From: Leptoclinus maculatus
Lineage: Eukaryota; Chordata; Actinopteri; Perciformes; Stichaeidae
NCBI GenBank assembly: GCA_032191485.1
Contig: JAVDOI010000077.1
Span: forward strand, 87,501 to 151,500
Reading direction: 5' to 3'
Length of the DNA stretch: 64,000 nucleotides
Below the pieces are notes generated by a model. It was not told the DNA's origin. It searched no databases and saw nothing but the letters and a program-made list of their open reading frames with translations. Each line of letters starts with the position of its first letter. The first letter of the stretch is position 1. The position numbers and the translations under genes are program-made. Shown piece after piece: positions 1 through 13,467 of this stretch.

Positions 1-1
1 G

Positions 2-136
2 ATCATTTCAGACCCCACTCATATCCTCCACCCTGAATATCAGCTTCAGAGTCCCCCAGTGCAGCTCAACCGCTTTAAGAACTCCTTTGTCCCCTTGTCC
101 ATCAAAGCCCTAAATGGCAAGCTAGCCAGAGCCTAA
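2..136 (+). mobile_element. LINE ORF2 C-terminal tail (fragment)
   Basis: Frame 2 reads an open stretch ending ...PPVQLNRFKNSFVPLSIKALNG... and a stop. This matches the usual C-terminal tail of CR1/L2-type LINE reverse transcriptase ORFs in fish (N-R-[FY]-x-x-S-F-[IV]-P-S-I-x-x-L-N). The rest of the element lies off the left edge. It sits in an ABCG1 intron, opposite in strand to the gene. Confidence 0.55.
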
Positions 137-589
137 CCCCTGTAACACCAATTTGTATTTATTTGTATTATCTTAACTATACACTACAGGTGTGTTGTAC
201 GATGGGCAGTCTGTGTATGTAATGTGTGTATGCAAAATGTTATTTGTATTGTTTTAACAGCAGACACTGTACAGACAAAATCTATCTTATCTAATGTTGC
301 TCACATGCTACATTTTGACTTGTATTGTGTGATCATTGTGTTTATTGTACTGCCACTAGAGGGCGCTCTCACGCCTCACATTGGTTTCTGTGTGCTGATG
401 AAGGAAGGATTCTCTCCTTCTGGATTCTTATTATTATACTTTAGAGGAAACACATTCAGTGAGTGAAGCTGCCAAAAATATTCATTCGCTTTCTATTATA
501 ATGGTGATAAGTCACACTCCATTAAGAGCATTTTCATGTTATTACAAGATATTTGTATATTATCACCACACAATACATAAACCAATAAT

Positions 590-1830
590 TAGGACGACAA
601 TGGTCTACTGACATTGAACGACCTTCGTTTCATGTCACGCACATGTCGTGCCGTTCGCCATGAAAGAGGAAGTTGTTGTAACTACAAGGTACTTTATTCA
701 ATCTGTTATGTAAATTGTTATGCATGATGCTGGTCCAGGCCTGAGCACATTTCCGTGCCAACATTTTCAAAAAGTCATAGCGCCACCTACTGGCAAGAGG
801 AAAAGACAAGTTTTATACTTTGATGTACTCCGACTAGGAAGTTGCCCGGATCAGTCTCACATTTGGTAAGTTACTTTGTAAGACAATGATGATGCTTCAT
901 CATGAATATTGTTCGTTGCCGTGGCAACGCGTCATTCGCCATGAAAAATGAAGCTTATTTTTCTGTGACTTAGGATGCTCAACAAGCCTTTGAACTTTGC
1001 ACAGGTGTCATAGTGATGGAAATAAATATTTCATATGGTTTTTTGGCTTGACCCTTTCAAATTGCCTCGATAGCGCCCTCTACACATTTTCAAAAACGCA
1101 GCCCCAGCGCTACGTTTGAAATACATGTATGAAATTTGGTAGGCACATGTATCACATGAAGACTTAAAAAAAAGGAAGTCGGCCATTTTGATTTTTGTGT
1201 GAATTTTCCCATGATTTTTTGTCGCTATACTTTAACGAACTCCTCCTAGGGACTTTGTCAGATCCACTTCATATTTGGTCAGTATAATCTAAAGACCTTT
1301 GCTATTAAATGTTATTCAAAGCTTTACGTTTCATGGAATGGCGTAGCCGTGGCGTGGCGGCCATTGTACGTGATTCGCCGTTAAACAACAAGCTGATGTA
1401 ACTCCACTGGACTTTCTCTAATCTGTCCCAAACTTGCCATACTTGATAACAGTCATGGCCTGAGGATGTCTACAAGCCAACTTTTACTCAGTCATAGCGC
1501 CACCTACTGGCAACAGGAAGACAGCGTTATGTGACAAACGGCATCCGATTTACATGACATTTACACGATGTGGTCTGCACTTGATGTAGAGCAACATTAT
1601 GTATGTTTGCACGTGTTCTCTAGCGCCACATAGTGGATACAGTAAGTGGTGGAATATTTGCACTACATCATTTCCAGCGTCACACAGTCCACTCTGGAAA
1701 AATACGTTGAACTCCGGGACGCGTTGTCCGATGGTCAAACACATTCACGCCCAGCGTCCCACCAGCACCCCCGAGACGCGGGAAGGTGCGAGGGCCCGTA
1801 CATCGCTGCTTGCAGCTTTAATTGTTCATG
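590..1830 (+). repeat. Dispersed unclassified fish repeat, copy 1
   Basis: This stretch contains phrases such as 'catagcgccacctactggc' and 'cgccatgaaaaa(t/g)gaag' and ends near 'gagggcccgtacatcgctgc', 'ttgcagctttaatt'. The same phrases recur in the same order at 29.19-31.13 kb, where the copy is longer. It has no coding capacity and no terminal inverted repeats that I could find. The family was not identified. Confidence 0.6.
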
Positions 1831-2249
1831 AATATTTATACACATAAGACACATTGCACTGAGTTAACATAAATACAGTCAGCCGGTTGAATATATATTT
1901 CCTGCTCACTGAAAACAACATGAATCTGATTTCTGCATGTTGGTGAAAAATAATAAAATATAGTCATATTGTCAGATGAGTTCATATTTCAGCCCTTGTG
2001 ATTGTAAGATTGTAATATTTATAACCGGTTCCCTCCTCTGAAGATCTTTTCTGATCTTGGTCTCTTGTTAAAGGTTCATTATGTCGATTATGTTTTATTG
2101 TAAAAATAACACAAGAAGATAAATAAACTGAACTCTGAAGAGCAGAGCATCACTAAAATATTTAGAATCTAACGTTAACATTCACATTAAAAGTAACTGA
2201 CAGAAACTAGGACTGGTAGTGAATCAGACTTCAGCAGACCGGTACCCAC

Positions 2250-5200
2250 CTGTACCCGGCCAGGATATTCATGAGGGTGGACTTCCCGGCTCCGGAGGGC
2301 CCCATGATGGCCACCAGGTGCCCGCTGGTGAATTTCCCAGAGATCCCTTTGAGAAGAGTTTTGTAACCTGAGACAAGACACAAACAATCAGTCTGCAGGT
2401 TCCCAGCCGGTCTGAGAGCAGCTCTTTGTCTTTGAGTCCTCCAGTCCACGAGTCCACGAGTCCGGTTTCACAGCACTTTGGAGGTTTTACTCTGCACCTG
2501 GTTTCACGTGAATTTGACACCTAAAAACCTGAACTTGGATCAATAAAGTGGACTTCCTCCTGGAACATAATCTGTCTCGTTCACAGCTGGTTGTTGCTCA
2601 CAGATCTATATATATAATATATATATATTATATATATTATATATATTAATGGTTTATAGACAAATCAAAATGAGCAACTGAGGCTGCTGCTCTTCAAACA
2701 ACAAACATCACAGGAGGAAACTAAAAGTATATAAATATTGTAATCTTGTGTGAGATAAACTGAATAAATAAGAGAATATATGAATGAAATATTTCAGTTT
2801 GTATAATTTTCTACTAAACAAACACAACGAATCAGGTTCAAATCAAAAGTGAAACAGTTCCTTCTTCTGTTCGTTCTACTTCATAAAAATATCAGCGCTT
2901 CAAAATAATAACAGGGGTTACCATGGAGACCAAAGAGAAGGAGGATTTTGATGGTGATGATGATGATAATGATGATGATGAAGATGACCTGCAGTAACCG
3001 CTGCAGTGTTTATCAGCTGACGGAGACTAAACGTTCTTTAATGAGATTATCAGAATTAATCTGATCGAATCTGATTTAATCCTCCTGACCGACAGTTACC
3101 TCTACTGCAGTAATAATACTCACTGTACTGCAGTAATAATACTCACTGTACTGCAGTAATAATACTCAGTGTACTGCAGTAATAATACTCACTGTACTGT
3201 AGTAATAATACTCACTGTACTGCAGTAATAATACTCACTGTGCTGCAGTAATAATACTCACTGTACTGCAGTAATAATACTCACTGTACTGCAGTAATAA
3301 TACTCAGTGTACTGCAGTAATAATACTCACTGTACTGCAGTAATAATACTCACTGTACTGCAGTAATAATACTCACTGTACTGCAGTAATAATACTCACT
3401 GTGCTGCAGTAATAATACTCACTGTACTGCAGTAATAATACTCAGTGTACTGCAGTAATAATACTCACTGTACTGCAGTAATAATACTCACTGTACTGCA
3501 GTAATAATACTCACTGTGCTGCAGTAATAATACTCACTGTGCTGCAGTAATAATACTCACTGTACTGCAGTAATAATACTCACTGTACTGCAGTAATAAT
3601 ACTCCCTGTACTGTAGTAATAATACTCACTGTACTGCAGTAATAATACTCACTGTGCTGCAGTAATAATACTCACTGTACTGCAGTAATAATACTCACTG
3701 TGCTGCAGTAATAATACTCAGTGTACTGCAGTAATAATACTCAGTGTACTGCAGTAATAATACTCAGTGTACTGCAGTAATAATACTCAGTGTACTGCAG
3801 TAATAATACTCAGTGTACAGCAGCAATAATACTCACTGTACAGCAGTAATAATACTCACTGTACTACTGTAGCAATACACACTGTACTGCAGTAATAATA
3901 CACACTGTACTGCAGTAATAATACTCAGTGTACTGCAGTAATAATACTCACTGTACTGCAGTAATAATACTCACTGTGCTGCAGTAATAATACTCACTGT
4001 GCTGCAGTAATAATACTCACTGTACTGCAGTAATAATACTCACTGTGCTGCAGTAATAATACTCAGTGTACTGCAGTAATAATACTCAGTGTACTGCAGT
4101 AATAATACTCACTGTACAGCAGTAATAATACTCACTGTACTACTGTAGCAATACACACTGTACTGCAGTAATAATACTCACTGTACTGCAGTAATAATAC
4201 TCAGTGTACTGCAGTAATAATACTCACTGTACTGCAGTAATAATACTCACTGTGCTGCAGTAATAATACTCAGTGTACTGCAGTAATAATACTCAGTGTA
4301 CTGCAGTAATAATACTCAGTGTACTGCAGTAATAATACTCAGTGTACTGCAGTAATAATACTCAGTGTACAGCAGCAATAATACTCACTGTACAGCAGTA
4401 ATAATACTCACTGTACTACTGTAGCAATACACACTGTACTGCAGTAATAATACACACTGTACTGCAGTAATAATACTCACTGTACAGCAGCAATAATACT
4501 CACTGTATTGCAGTAATAATACTCACTGTACTGCAGTAACAATACTCCCTGTACTGCAGTAATAATACTCACTGTACAGCAGTAACAATACTCACTGTAC
4601 TGCAGTAATAATACTCACTGTACTGCAGTAATAATACTCACTGTACTGCAGTAATAATACACACTGTACTGCAGTAATAATACTCACTGTACTGCAGTAA
4701 TAATACTCACTGTACTGCAGTAATAATACACACTGTACTGCAGTAACAATACTCACTGTACAGCAGCAATAATACTCACTGTACTACTGTAGCAATACTC
4801 ACTGTACTGCAGTAATAATACTCCCTGTACTGTAGTAATAATACACACTGTACTGCAGTAATAATAATCACTGTACTGCAGTAATAATACTCACTGTACT
4901 CACTGTACTGCAGTAATAATACTCACTGTACTGTAGTAATAATACACACTGTACTGCAGTAATAATAATCACTGTACTGCAGTAATAATACTCACTGTAC
5001 TCACTGTACTGCAGTAATAATACTCACTGTACTGCAGTAATAATACTCACTGTACTCACTGTACTGCAGTAATAATACTCACTGTACTGCAGTAATAATA
5101 AACACTGTCCTGCAGTAATAGTACACACATTTATATTGGCTCAGAATCAGATCAGTGACCTCGTTACCTCGGTCTGCTGACAGAGCTGCACTCTAGGAAT

Positions 5201-5500
5201 ACCCATGATGCACCAGGGCTGACTACCCGTCTGTCACCTTTAACTCATCATCACCATCCTCATCCTCATCCTCATCATCCTCATCCTCATCCTCATCCTC
5301 CTCATCCTCATCCTCATCCTCATCCCCATCCTCATCCTCATCCTCATCCTCATCCTCATCCTCATCCTCATCACCATCACCATCACCATCATCATCATCA
5401 TCATTACCATCATCATCACCATCCTCATCACCATCCTCATCACCATCCTCCTCCTCCTCCTCATCACCATCCTCATCATCATCACCCTCACCCTCTTCCT

Positions 5501-5543
<43 letters not shown>

Positions 5544-6969
5544 CTCATCCTCATCCTCATCCTCCTCATCACCATCCTCATCCTCATCCTCATCACCATC
5601 CTCATCATCATCCTCATCATCACCATCACCATTATCATCATCATCATCATCCTCATCCTCATCCTCATCCTCATTCTCATTCTCATTCTCATTCTCATTC
5701 TCATTCTCATCATCCTCCTCATCCTCATCCTCATCCTCATTCTCATTCTCATTCTCATTATCATCATCCTCCTCATCCTCATTCTCATTCTCATTCTCAT
5801 CCTCATCCTCATCCTCATCCTCATCCTCATCCTCATCCTCATCACCATCATCATCATCCTCATCCTCATCCTCATCCTCATCACCATCATCCTCATCACC
5901 ATCATCCTCACCATCACCATCATCCTCATCCTCATCCTCATCACCATCACCATCACCATCACCATCACCATCACCATCACCATCACCATCATCCTCATCC
6001 TCATCACCATCCTCATCATCATCCTCATCCTCATCCTCATCACCATCACCATCACCATCATCCTCATCACCATCACCATCACCATCACCATCATCATCAT
6101 CCTCATCACCATCACCATCACCATCACCATCATCCTCATCACCATCACCATCACCATCATCCTCATCCTCATCCTCATCCTCATCACATCATTCACATCT
6201 GAGCAGGTGTGAATGAACTCTGTGTTCTAGTGAAACTCTGAATGAACCAGAACAAAGAGAAACTCGAGACTCTTTACTGAACTCAGTGGAGTGAAACTCA
6301 CGCCTACACAGTACACTGTGTACAAGTATCATGTCATGGTAGTTACGTGTTCTTGAAAGTACTGAGCAGTACTAACAGACTGGGACTAAGAAGTAATGAA
6401 TCTATATAAATTCATGAAAGTTCAATTCTTTTCACTTTGACACACAGACGAGATCTCTTGATGTCATCTGATTGGTTTCATGTTGCTGATGAACTCTTTG
6501 TGTTCTTTTCTTTCTTTTGCTCTGAGAAGCTGAAACGTGATACGAGAGATTCTTTCTTCAAACGCACTTTAGAACATAATTCCTATGTTGTTTAATTTCT
6601 TTTAATTTACATTCTTTTTTTTCTTTTGTTTTGTGTAGAACAACATGTAGTTAAAAGTAGCATCATGTAAACTTCTTATGTATTTATGTTTTAAAATACA
6701 CATGACCACTTCAACATATTTTTCATGTCTTTCACATTTTGGATTGAAACACATCTGTGTTTGTTGTTTATAATCAAACAGATTATATCAATAGTAATAT
6801 ACTAATAGTAGTATATTAATGGTATTATATTAATATTACTCAGTATTCAAACAGCTCTTCACTCTTCAGATGCTTTTGTTTATTTTCTGTTGTCTGTATT
6901 TTATTTCTCTCTGATCTGATTCTAATCTGACCTGCAGCTATTTACAGGAGACCGTGCTGAGATGAACAG

Positions 6970-7004
<35 letters not shown>

Positions 7005-10000
7005 CCCAAATCAGACTCTGCTAATTATGAACTCTAACTATAAAGTGTTTTTTTGTATTATATATTGTATTTATTTCCCAGAGCTGAAGGAGAAACACAC
7101 AGAAAGCTCAGTAACTGTTGTGATCACTGGCAGCAGCTGTGCTGAGGTCCGATGTGGTCTCAGGTGTGTTGCAGTACCTTTCTTCCTCCACCAGGGTCCC
7201 TCTCTGACGGAGTACGACACGTCCTGGAACTCGATGTTGACCGACGCTCTCCGTGGTAACGAGGAGAACCTGTGGGCCTCCGTCAGGTTGTTGTCCACCT
7301 TCTTCAGGTGTCCCTGCAGCAGCGGCATCTGCTGGACGCCCGCCGGCCGCTTGTCGACCATCTCGTCCATACAAAGGCACACCGTCCGGGGGTCCAACAT
7401 GAGGTCCGGGGGCCCGTTGGTGTTCTGAGGGTTTGAATCGGATCAGAACGGATGATAACTTTCAATCATCAATCGCTTCATCTGAGGGATTATATTCTGT
7501 GTTTGTGTAATAATCAATATAATAATCAAATAATTGATCGACCTGTTATATTCTTTCCTACTTTGTACTTTGACTGCTGAACAGTTTCGATCTACTCTGA
7601 GGAGACGTCTGTCCTCTTTGGACTTCATGTCAGAACTATGAAATCAAACAATATCGTTCCTGAACAACAAAACTGAGCTGTGATTTACGTTTTGTGAGAA
7701 AAGCATTTTGTCTTGGATTCGATTCCTTTCCTAACATGAACAATGAGTCGTGTAGGGAGGTCAGGTGGAGGTTGGGTCACAAACACAGGACTTTCACCAG
7801 GAGACTGTTTCTGTCTTCAGTGAAGATGTACAATCCAGGGCCCCGTTCCTCGTACGTGGTTCAACTAAGTCCATCAAATGTCCTATTAGCAGCTTAAAGT
7901 AACCCGATGATTGAAGTCAGGCTATCTCGGTTCCTCAAAGGCTGATCAGCTCAAACAGTCTCGTTAATTCGAACCAGACCTCAGTCATCAGGATAAGTGG
8001 GCGTGCCCGTCCTACTTCAGAAGGGGGAAGCGCCGATCACCGAAACCATGATTTTCTAACAGTACAATAGTGAATAAAGTCAAAGAAAGAGACTCTTTGT
8101 TCTCCGCTGGCGAGCAGGAGATGATCATGAACGCTTATGAGGAAGTCAAGACCATAATCATGACTAAATCTAACACCGCCACCGCTGAGAAATATATATA
8201 TCATATAAAATATATATATACTATAAAATATATATATCATATAAAATATCAGACAAGTTAAATACGTAAGTGTTGGGAAATGTATCGGCTCATTTGAAGT
8301 GCCTCATCACCCCAATCAATCAGATGATATGTCTTTAAATGTGCGTCAGTAGGCTTAATGGAATGAATCATCAATGAGATCTTATAGAGGAAATAATGAT
8401 CTCAACTCTTTCACAATAAGTAGATAAAACAAGCCCAACGAGTATCTAACTGATAGGAATCAATAGATACTTATGAGGATATATGTACTGTATGCGCTCA
8501 TGTATCATACTATACATGTGTATATACATGTATGTGTAGATCACATATAGAACTAGGAGTTTGAATATGTGTGTGAATCTGTGTATGGATCAGTATGTAT
8601 ATTATTCATAATCAGACATTCAATCAACTGAAGCAGTGAAGAGAACTTGTGTGTGATTCTCTCTCTTCTCATCATGAGTACAGTAATGATATGCTATGGT
8701 GTACTAATACCACTGTCATATCATGATGAGAGCTTTAACCCCCATGTAGTTTAACCATCAAGAGGACATGGGAGCAAGTCAAACCTAAGCACACCAACAT
8801 GATTCAGAATGGTGAGTCCATACAATATGTGCCACGGTAATGTATTGAACACATCCAGAAGCTTCTTAAGCACCAAATAAACTTCACCAACAGCACGGCA
8901 TGCAGCGGCATCGCCCACACTGTACAATAATGTACCACTCGCTCACAGCTCACGGCTCTGATCCAGTCTGTGAGACGCTCAATGCTCGGCTGTGTGTTCA
9001 CCATGTCTGACTCCAGAAGGTCTTGTTCATCAATGATTCCTTGTATCAGAATCGATAGCGCTCGTATAGGAAGTCATGATGTGATAACGGATCTTGGCGA
9101 TCTCGGTCCGTGTACGTTTTAGTCTGTTTTACCGTTAAAATACGGACATTTACGTATTTTCGTTTCATGGAATGAACGTAAAACAGACGATCAAAACGTA
9201 CACGGACCGATCTGGAAGAACTCTCTCCTATAAAACACTAATCTAACTAATATCGCTCCTTCATCACTGGGATGAGGAAGGAGATGACATGTTCCTGGGG
9301 GAGTGGTGAACTTATCCATCTTCCTTCAGTGAGCTGCTCTGGAGCAGGTTCACACTTATTGATGTGTTGCTATGGTGATTGAGCAAAACCTGCTTTGAGG
9401 AACCGAAAAGCCTGACTTATGTGATCTCATCCTCAAACTTATCCCGCTAACTCAGTTAGCGACGTACGAGGAACGGGGCCCAGGGACAACAGGGACAACA
9501 TTGTTGATGCTTACGACAGTGACGATGTTGTTGACGATGTTGTTGACGACGATGTTGACGATGATGAAGTTGACGACGGTGACTATGTTGTTGACGATGT
9601 TGTTGACGATGTTGACGTTGACGATGACGACAGTGACTATGTTGTTGACGATGTTGTTGACGATGTTGACGTTGACGATGACGACGGTGACTATGTTGTT
9701 GACGATGTTGACGATGATGACGTTGACGATGACGACAGTGACTATGTTGTTGACGATGTTGTTGACGATGTTGACGTTGACGATGACGACGGTGACTATG
9801 TTGTTGACGATGTTGACGATGATGACGTTGACGATGACGACAGTGACTATGTTGTTGACGATGTTGTTGACGATGTTGACGACGATGTTGACGATGATGA
9901 CGTTGACGATGACGACGGTGACTATGTTGTTGACGATGTTGTTGACGATGTTGACGTTGACGATGACGACGGTGACTATGTTGTTGACGATGTTGTTGAC

Positions 10001-12322
10001 GATGTTGACGTTGACGATGACGACGGTGACTATGTTGTTGACGATGTTGTTGACGATGTTGACGATGATGACGTTGACGATGTTGTTGACGGTGACGACA
10101 GTGACGACGGTGACTATGTTGTTGACTATGTTGTTAACGATGTTGTTGACGTGATGACGGTGACGACATTGTTGACAACGGGTGACGACGGTGACTATGT
10201 TGTTGACGGTGACGCCGTTGTAGACGATGTTGTTGACAATGTTGTTGACGATGTTGTTGACAATGTTGTTGACGATGTTGTTGACGGTGTTGTTGACGGT
10301 GACGATGCTTACGACACTGACGATGTTGTGACGACGGTGAAAAAGGTGTTGATGGTGTTGACGGTTACGAGGGTTACGATGGTTACGACGGTGGCGGTGA
10401 CAACAGTTCTAGTCACGTTGACGGTGTAACGTTACTGATCTAACTATGTGTGTAATGTGACGGACAAACAGGAAGCAGTTTAGTCTGACTTGAGGAGGAC
10501 GAGGCCGTCCTGTTGGAAAGTCAGACTGTCAGTAGATGTCAGAATAACTGTCAGCTGCTTCTCTGTTGTTGTGTATGTGAGCATCATCCTCCATCATAAG
10601 GGCACTAATCGGCCTCCATACAGGTCACTGTCAGACACACTGGTTACTATCATATATATAACACAGTATGTCTCTAATAAATATCCAATATGTCTCTAAT
10701 AAGTCCCAAGTCCTCCACTATGTCCCAACTATAGCTCCAGTATGTCCCCAGTATGTCCTCACTATAGCTCCAGTATGTCCTCACAATAGCTCCAGAATGT
10801 GTCCACTATGTCCTCACTATAGTTCCAGAATGTGTCCACTATGTCCTCACTATAGCTCCAGTATGTCCCCAGTATGAGTCTACTATGTCCCCAGGATGTC
10901 CTCACTATAGCTCCAGAATGTGTCCACTATGTCCCCAGTATGTCCTCACTATAGCTCCAGAATGTGTCCACTATGTCCTCACTATAGCTCCAGTATGTCC
11001 TCACTATAGCTCCAGAATGTGTCCACTATGTCCCCAGTATGTCCTCACTATAGCTCCAGTATGTCCTCACTATAGCTCCAGAATGTCCCCACTATGTCCT
11101 CACTATAGCTCCAGAATGTGTCCACTATGTCCCCAGTATGTCCTCACTATAGCTCCAGTATGTCCCCAGTATGTCCTCACTATAGCTCCACTATGTCCCC
11201 AGTATGTCCTCACTATAGCTCCAGTATGTCCCCAGTATGTCCTCACTATAGCTCCAGAATGTCCCCACTATGTCCTCACTATAGCTCCAGAATGTGTCCA
11301 CTATGTCCCCAGTATGTCCTCACTATAGCTCCAGTATGTCCCCAGTATGTCCTCACTATAGCTCCAGAATGTCCCCACTATGTCCTCACTATAGCTCCAG
11401 TATGTCCCCAGTATGTCCTCACTATAGCTCCAGAATGTCCCCACTATGTCCTCACTACAGCTCCAGTATGTCCCCACTATGTCCTCACTATAGCTCCAGA
11501 ATGTGTCCACTATGTCCTCACTATGTCCTCACTATAGCTCCAGAATGTGTCCACTATGTCCTCACTATAGCTCCACTATGTCCCCAGTATGTCCTCACTA
11601 TAGCTCCAGAATGTGTCCACTATGTCCTCACTATAGCTCCAGAATGTGTCCACTATGTCCTCACTATAGCTCCAGAATGTGTCCACTATGTCCTCACTAT
11701 AGCTCCAGAATGTGTCCACTATGTCCTCACTATAGCTCCAGAATGTGTCCACTATGTCCTCACTATAGCTCCAGAATGTGTCCACTATGTCCTCACTATA
11801 GCTCCAGAATGTGTCCACTATGTCCCCAGTATGTCCTCACTATAGCTCCAGAATGTGTCCACTATGTCCTCACTATAGCTCCACTATGTCCCCAGTATGT
11901 CCTCACTATAGCTCCAGAATGTGTCCACTATGTCCTCACTATAGCTCCACTATGTCCCCAGTATGTCCTCACTATAGCTCCAGAATGTGTCCACTATGTC
12001 CCCAGTATGTCCCCACTATAGCTCCAGAATGTGTCCACTATGTCCTCACTATAGCTCCACTATGTCCCCAGTATGTCCTCACTATAGCTCCAGAATGTGT
12101 CCACTATGTCCCCAGTATGTCCCCACTATAGCTCCAGAATGTGTCCACTATGTCCTCACTATAGCTCCAGAATGTGTCCACTATGTCCTCACTATAGCTC
12201 CAGAATGTGTCCACTATGTCCCCAGTATAGCTGTCCAGTCCAGTATGAGTTGTACTCACCATGATGATGGAGTTGGTGACGGTGGGGTTGTGGACGGACC
12301 AGGCCGCCATGAGACAGGCCAT
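2250..12322 (-). CDS. abcg1: ABCG1-type ATP-binding cassette half-transporter, 5' part (exons 1-3)
   Basis: Half-size ABC transporter of the ABCG1/ABCG4 group; in the known family it moves sterols and phospholipids out of cells as a dimer. Coding exons on the minus strand are 12260-12322 (starts MACLMAAWSV, like the ABCG1 start MACLMAA), 7178-7424 and 2250-2367. Phases join exactly (63, 247 and 118 nt) to give 142 residues. Exon 2 carries HLKKVDNNLTEA and REGPWWRKKG, both ABCG1 hallmarks. Exon 3 carries Walker A, GPSGAGKST, at about residues 126-134, and ends in AGYR at a GT donor. Signature motif, Walker B and the membrane domain must lie beyond the left edge; nothing at 1-2249 encodes them. 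Introns of about 4.8 kb each are swollen by tandem arrays and a Harbinger element. ABCG4 is the alternative, but exon 1 and the GHLKKVDNN wording favour ABCG1. Confidence 0.9.
3090..5120. repeat. 23-bp minisatellite in ABCG1 intron 2
   Basis: About 88 tandem copies of a 23-bp unit of the form CTGCAGTAATAATACTCACTG plus two bases, with variants (ctcagtg, acagcag, tactactgtagcaata). Several multi-unit blocks, such as the stretch with 'tactactgtagcaatacac', recur, which shows higher-order duplication. No coding function. Confidence 0.97.
5240..6190. repeat. CATCCT/CATCAC hexamer satellite in ABCG1 intron 2
   Basis: About 950 bp of CATCCT, CATCAC, CATTCT and CCTCAC hexamers and trinucleotides. 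The minus strand is open only because the repeat is a multiple of three, giving a meaningless Met/Arg/Val polymer. Confidence 0.97.
6973..7003. repeat. (CA)n microsatellite
   Basis: Run of about 15 CA dinucleotides within ABCG1 intron 2, some 170 bp from the 3' end of exon 2. The rest of 6200-7170 is ordinary AT-rich intron. Confidence 0.95.
7838..9481 (+). mobile_element. Degenerate PIF/Harbinger DNA transposon
   Basis: The element is bounded by a perfect 20-bp terminal inverted repeat: GGGCCCCGTTCCTCGTACGT at 7838-7857 and its exact complement at 9462-9481. GGGCCC-starting ends are typical of fish Harbinger elements. Inside, 8070-8165 reads FSAGEQEMIMNAYEEVK and a following SNTATAEK, and 8760-8813 reads KRTWEQVKPKHTNMIQNG. 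Both resemble the Myb/SANT-like DNA-binding protein (NAIF1-like) that accompanies the Harbinger transposase. The reading frame between them is broken and I see no DDE transposase, so the copy looks inactive. It lies in ABCG1 intron 1. Confidence 0.75.
9490..10430. repeat. GAC/GTT-rich satellite in ABCG1 intron 1
   Basis: Trinucleotide-based array (GACGATGTTGTTGAC...) with a higher-order period of roughly 55-60 bp marked by 'ggtgactatgttgttgac'. It follows the right end of the Harbinger element within about 10 bp, so it may have grown from its flank. Confidence 0.95.
10670..12235. repeat. 33-bp minisatellite in ABCG1 intron 1
   Basis: Tandem units combining 'gtcctcactatagctccag', 'aatgtgtccactat' and 'gtccccagtat'. 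Unit length is about 33 bp, with shorter variants. It ends only about 25 bp before the splice donor of ABCG1 coding exon 1 (12259), so it begins almost at the exon boundary. Confidence 0.97.
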
Positions 12323-12429
12323 GACAGAGACAGAACACTGAGACTCTGCTTCTCTGATCACTGCTGACCGACACACACAAGTCCTGCCTGCTGGCCCCAC
12401 CCACACACACTAACCCCGCCCCCTGCACT

Positions 12430-13440
12430 GACTCTGATCAATAATTGGTTTCAACATTCATTTAATCTGATGTCACAGAACTTCTGTCTGGAGCCTCAAA
12501 ACAGACACATTTAAGTATGAATACATATAAACATATATATTCATATTTAAATATATATATTACATTAAATAGTATTTCATTTTGAGGTACTTTTACGTGA
12601 GTATTTCTATTTTCTGCTACGTCTCAGTTTCACATTTATCTGAAAGCTTTAGTTTCTTTACAGATTCAGATTATTGATCAACTAATAACTGATGATGTAA
12701 TATTATAGATTGGATGAACACTTGAATGCAATAATAAAATAAAAATTATTCTGCAGAATGAGGACTTTTATTTTTGGATCTTTAAGTAAACAAACTGATG
12801 AATCTCACTTTATTTGTCAGCTCTTTATTATACTTGTGATTTGAAATGAATATTATTATTATGGAGAACATAATACAGAGATGTATATGTGACCCATAGA
12901 AGTACTAAAGTGATTATCAGAGATCAGAGGAGCAGCGGCTCCACCTGCTGGATGAACTGAGCTTCTGCAGAATAAACAGTGAAAAGTGTTTCTGTAACAA
13001 TCTCCATCTTTAATAATTCACAAACTCACAGACGTTACAGAGAAATGAAAAGAAAAACATCCAAAGTAAAGTTCTCACTTCCTGTTGTAAGGCAGCAACA
13101 CGTTAGCATGGTTGTTTCACTCATAGATGCTAATGATGCTAATCTGATGTTGCCACAGGAAGCCACTGTGACCAATCAGGCTGCTCGTTTCCACCCGTGT
13201 GACCTCACAGGTGAGTCTGCTCCATTAGAGGCTCCGCCCACCACTGATGTCACGTTGTGATTGGTGGAAAACATCCGGTCTGAAGGGTTGTTGTGATTCT
13301 GAGAAACAGAGAAGTTATTAGTTGTTAAAGTTTGAGCGTTGCAGCTGAGATCGACTCTCAAATCTCTGAGCGTCCTTGAACGCACCACCAGGAGCCGATG
13401 ACGTCATGTGAACAAATAAAAACAAAATAACAGATTCAAA
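12430..13440. other. Intergenic DNA upstream of ABCG1, no gene seen
   Basis: AT-rich DNA between the ABCG1 start (12322) and the SPCS2 3' end. Short open frames at 12979-13260 and 13176-13388 overlap on opposite strands and match nothing I recognise. Presumably it includes the ABCG1 promoter and 5' UTR near 12330-12430. Confidence 0.6.
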
Positions 13441-13443
13441 GAG

Positions 13444-13449
13444 TTTATT
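13444..13449 (-). terminator. Candidate SPCS2 polyadenylation signal
   Basis: AATAAA on the minus strand (TTTATT on plus), just past the far end of the 8-bp satellite. It is the first canonical signal I could find after the SPCS2 stop at 14717. If used, the 3' UTR is about 1.27 kb of nearly pure satellite. Confidence 0.4.
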
Positions 13450-13467
13450 TGAAAACAAAAACTACTT

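Noticed and set aside
3090..5120. Possible CRISPR-like regular repeat
   Set aside because: Direct tandem repeats without unique spacers in a vertebrate intron.
5240..6196. 318-residue Met/Arg/Val-rich minus frame
   Set aside because: Translation of a CATCCT hexamer satellite; no coding signature.
9501..10429. Long plus frames in the GAC/GTT array
   Set aside because: A trinucleotide-based repeat keeps any frame open; no start context or conservation.
10668..12131. Series of Cys/Pro/His-rich plus frames
   Set aside because: All lie in a 33-bp tandem repeat whose unit length is a multiple of three.
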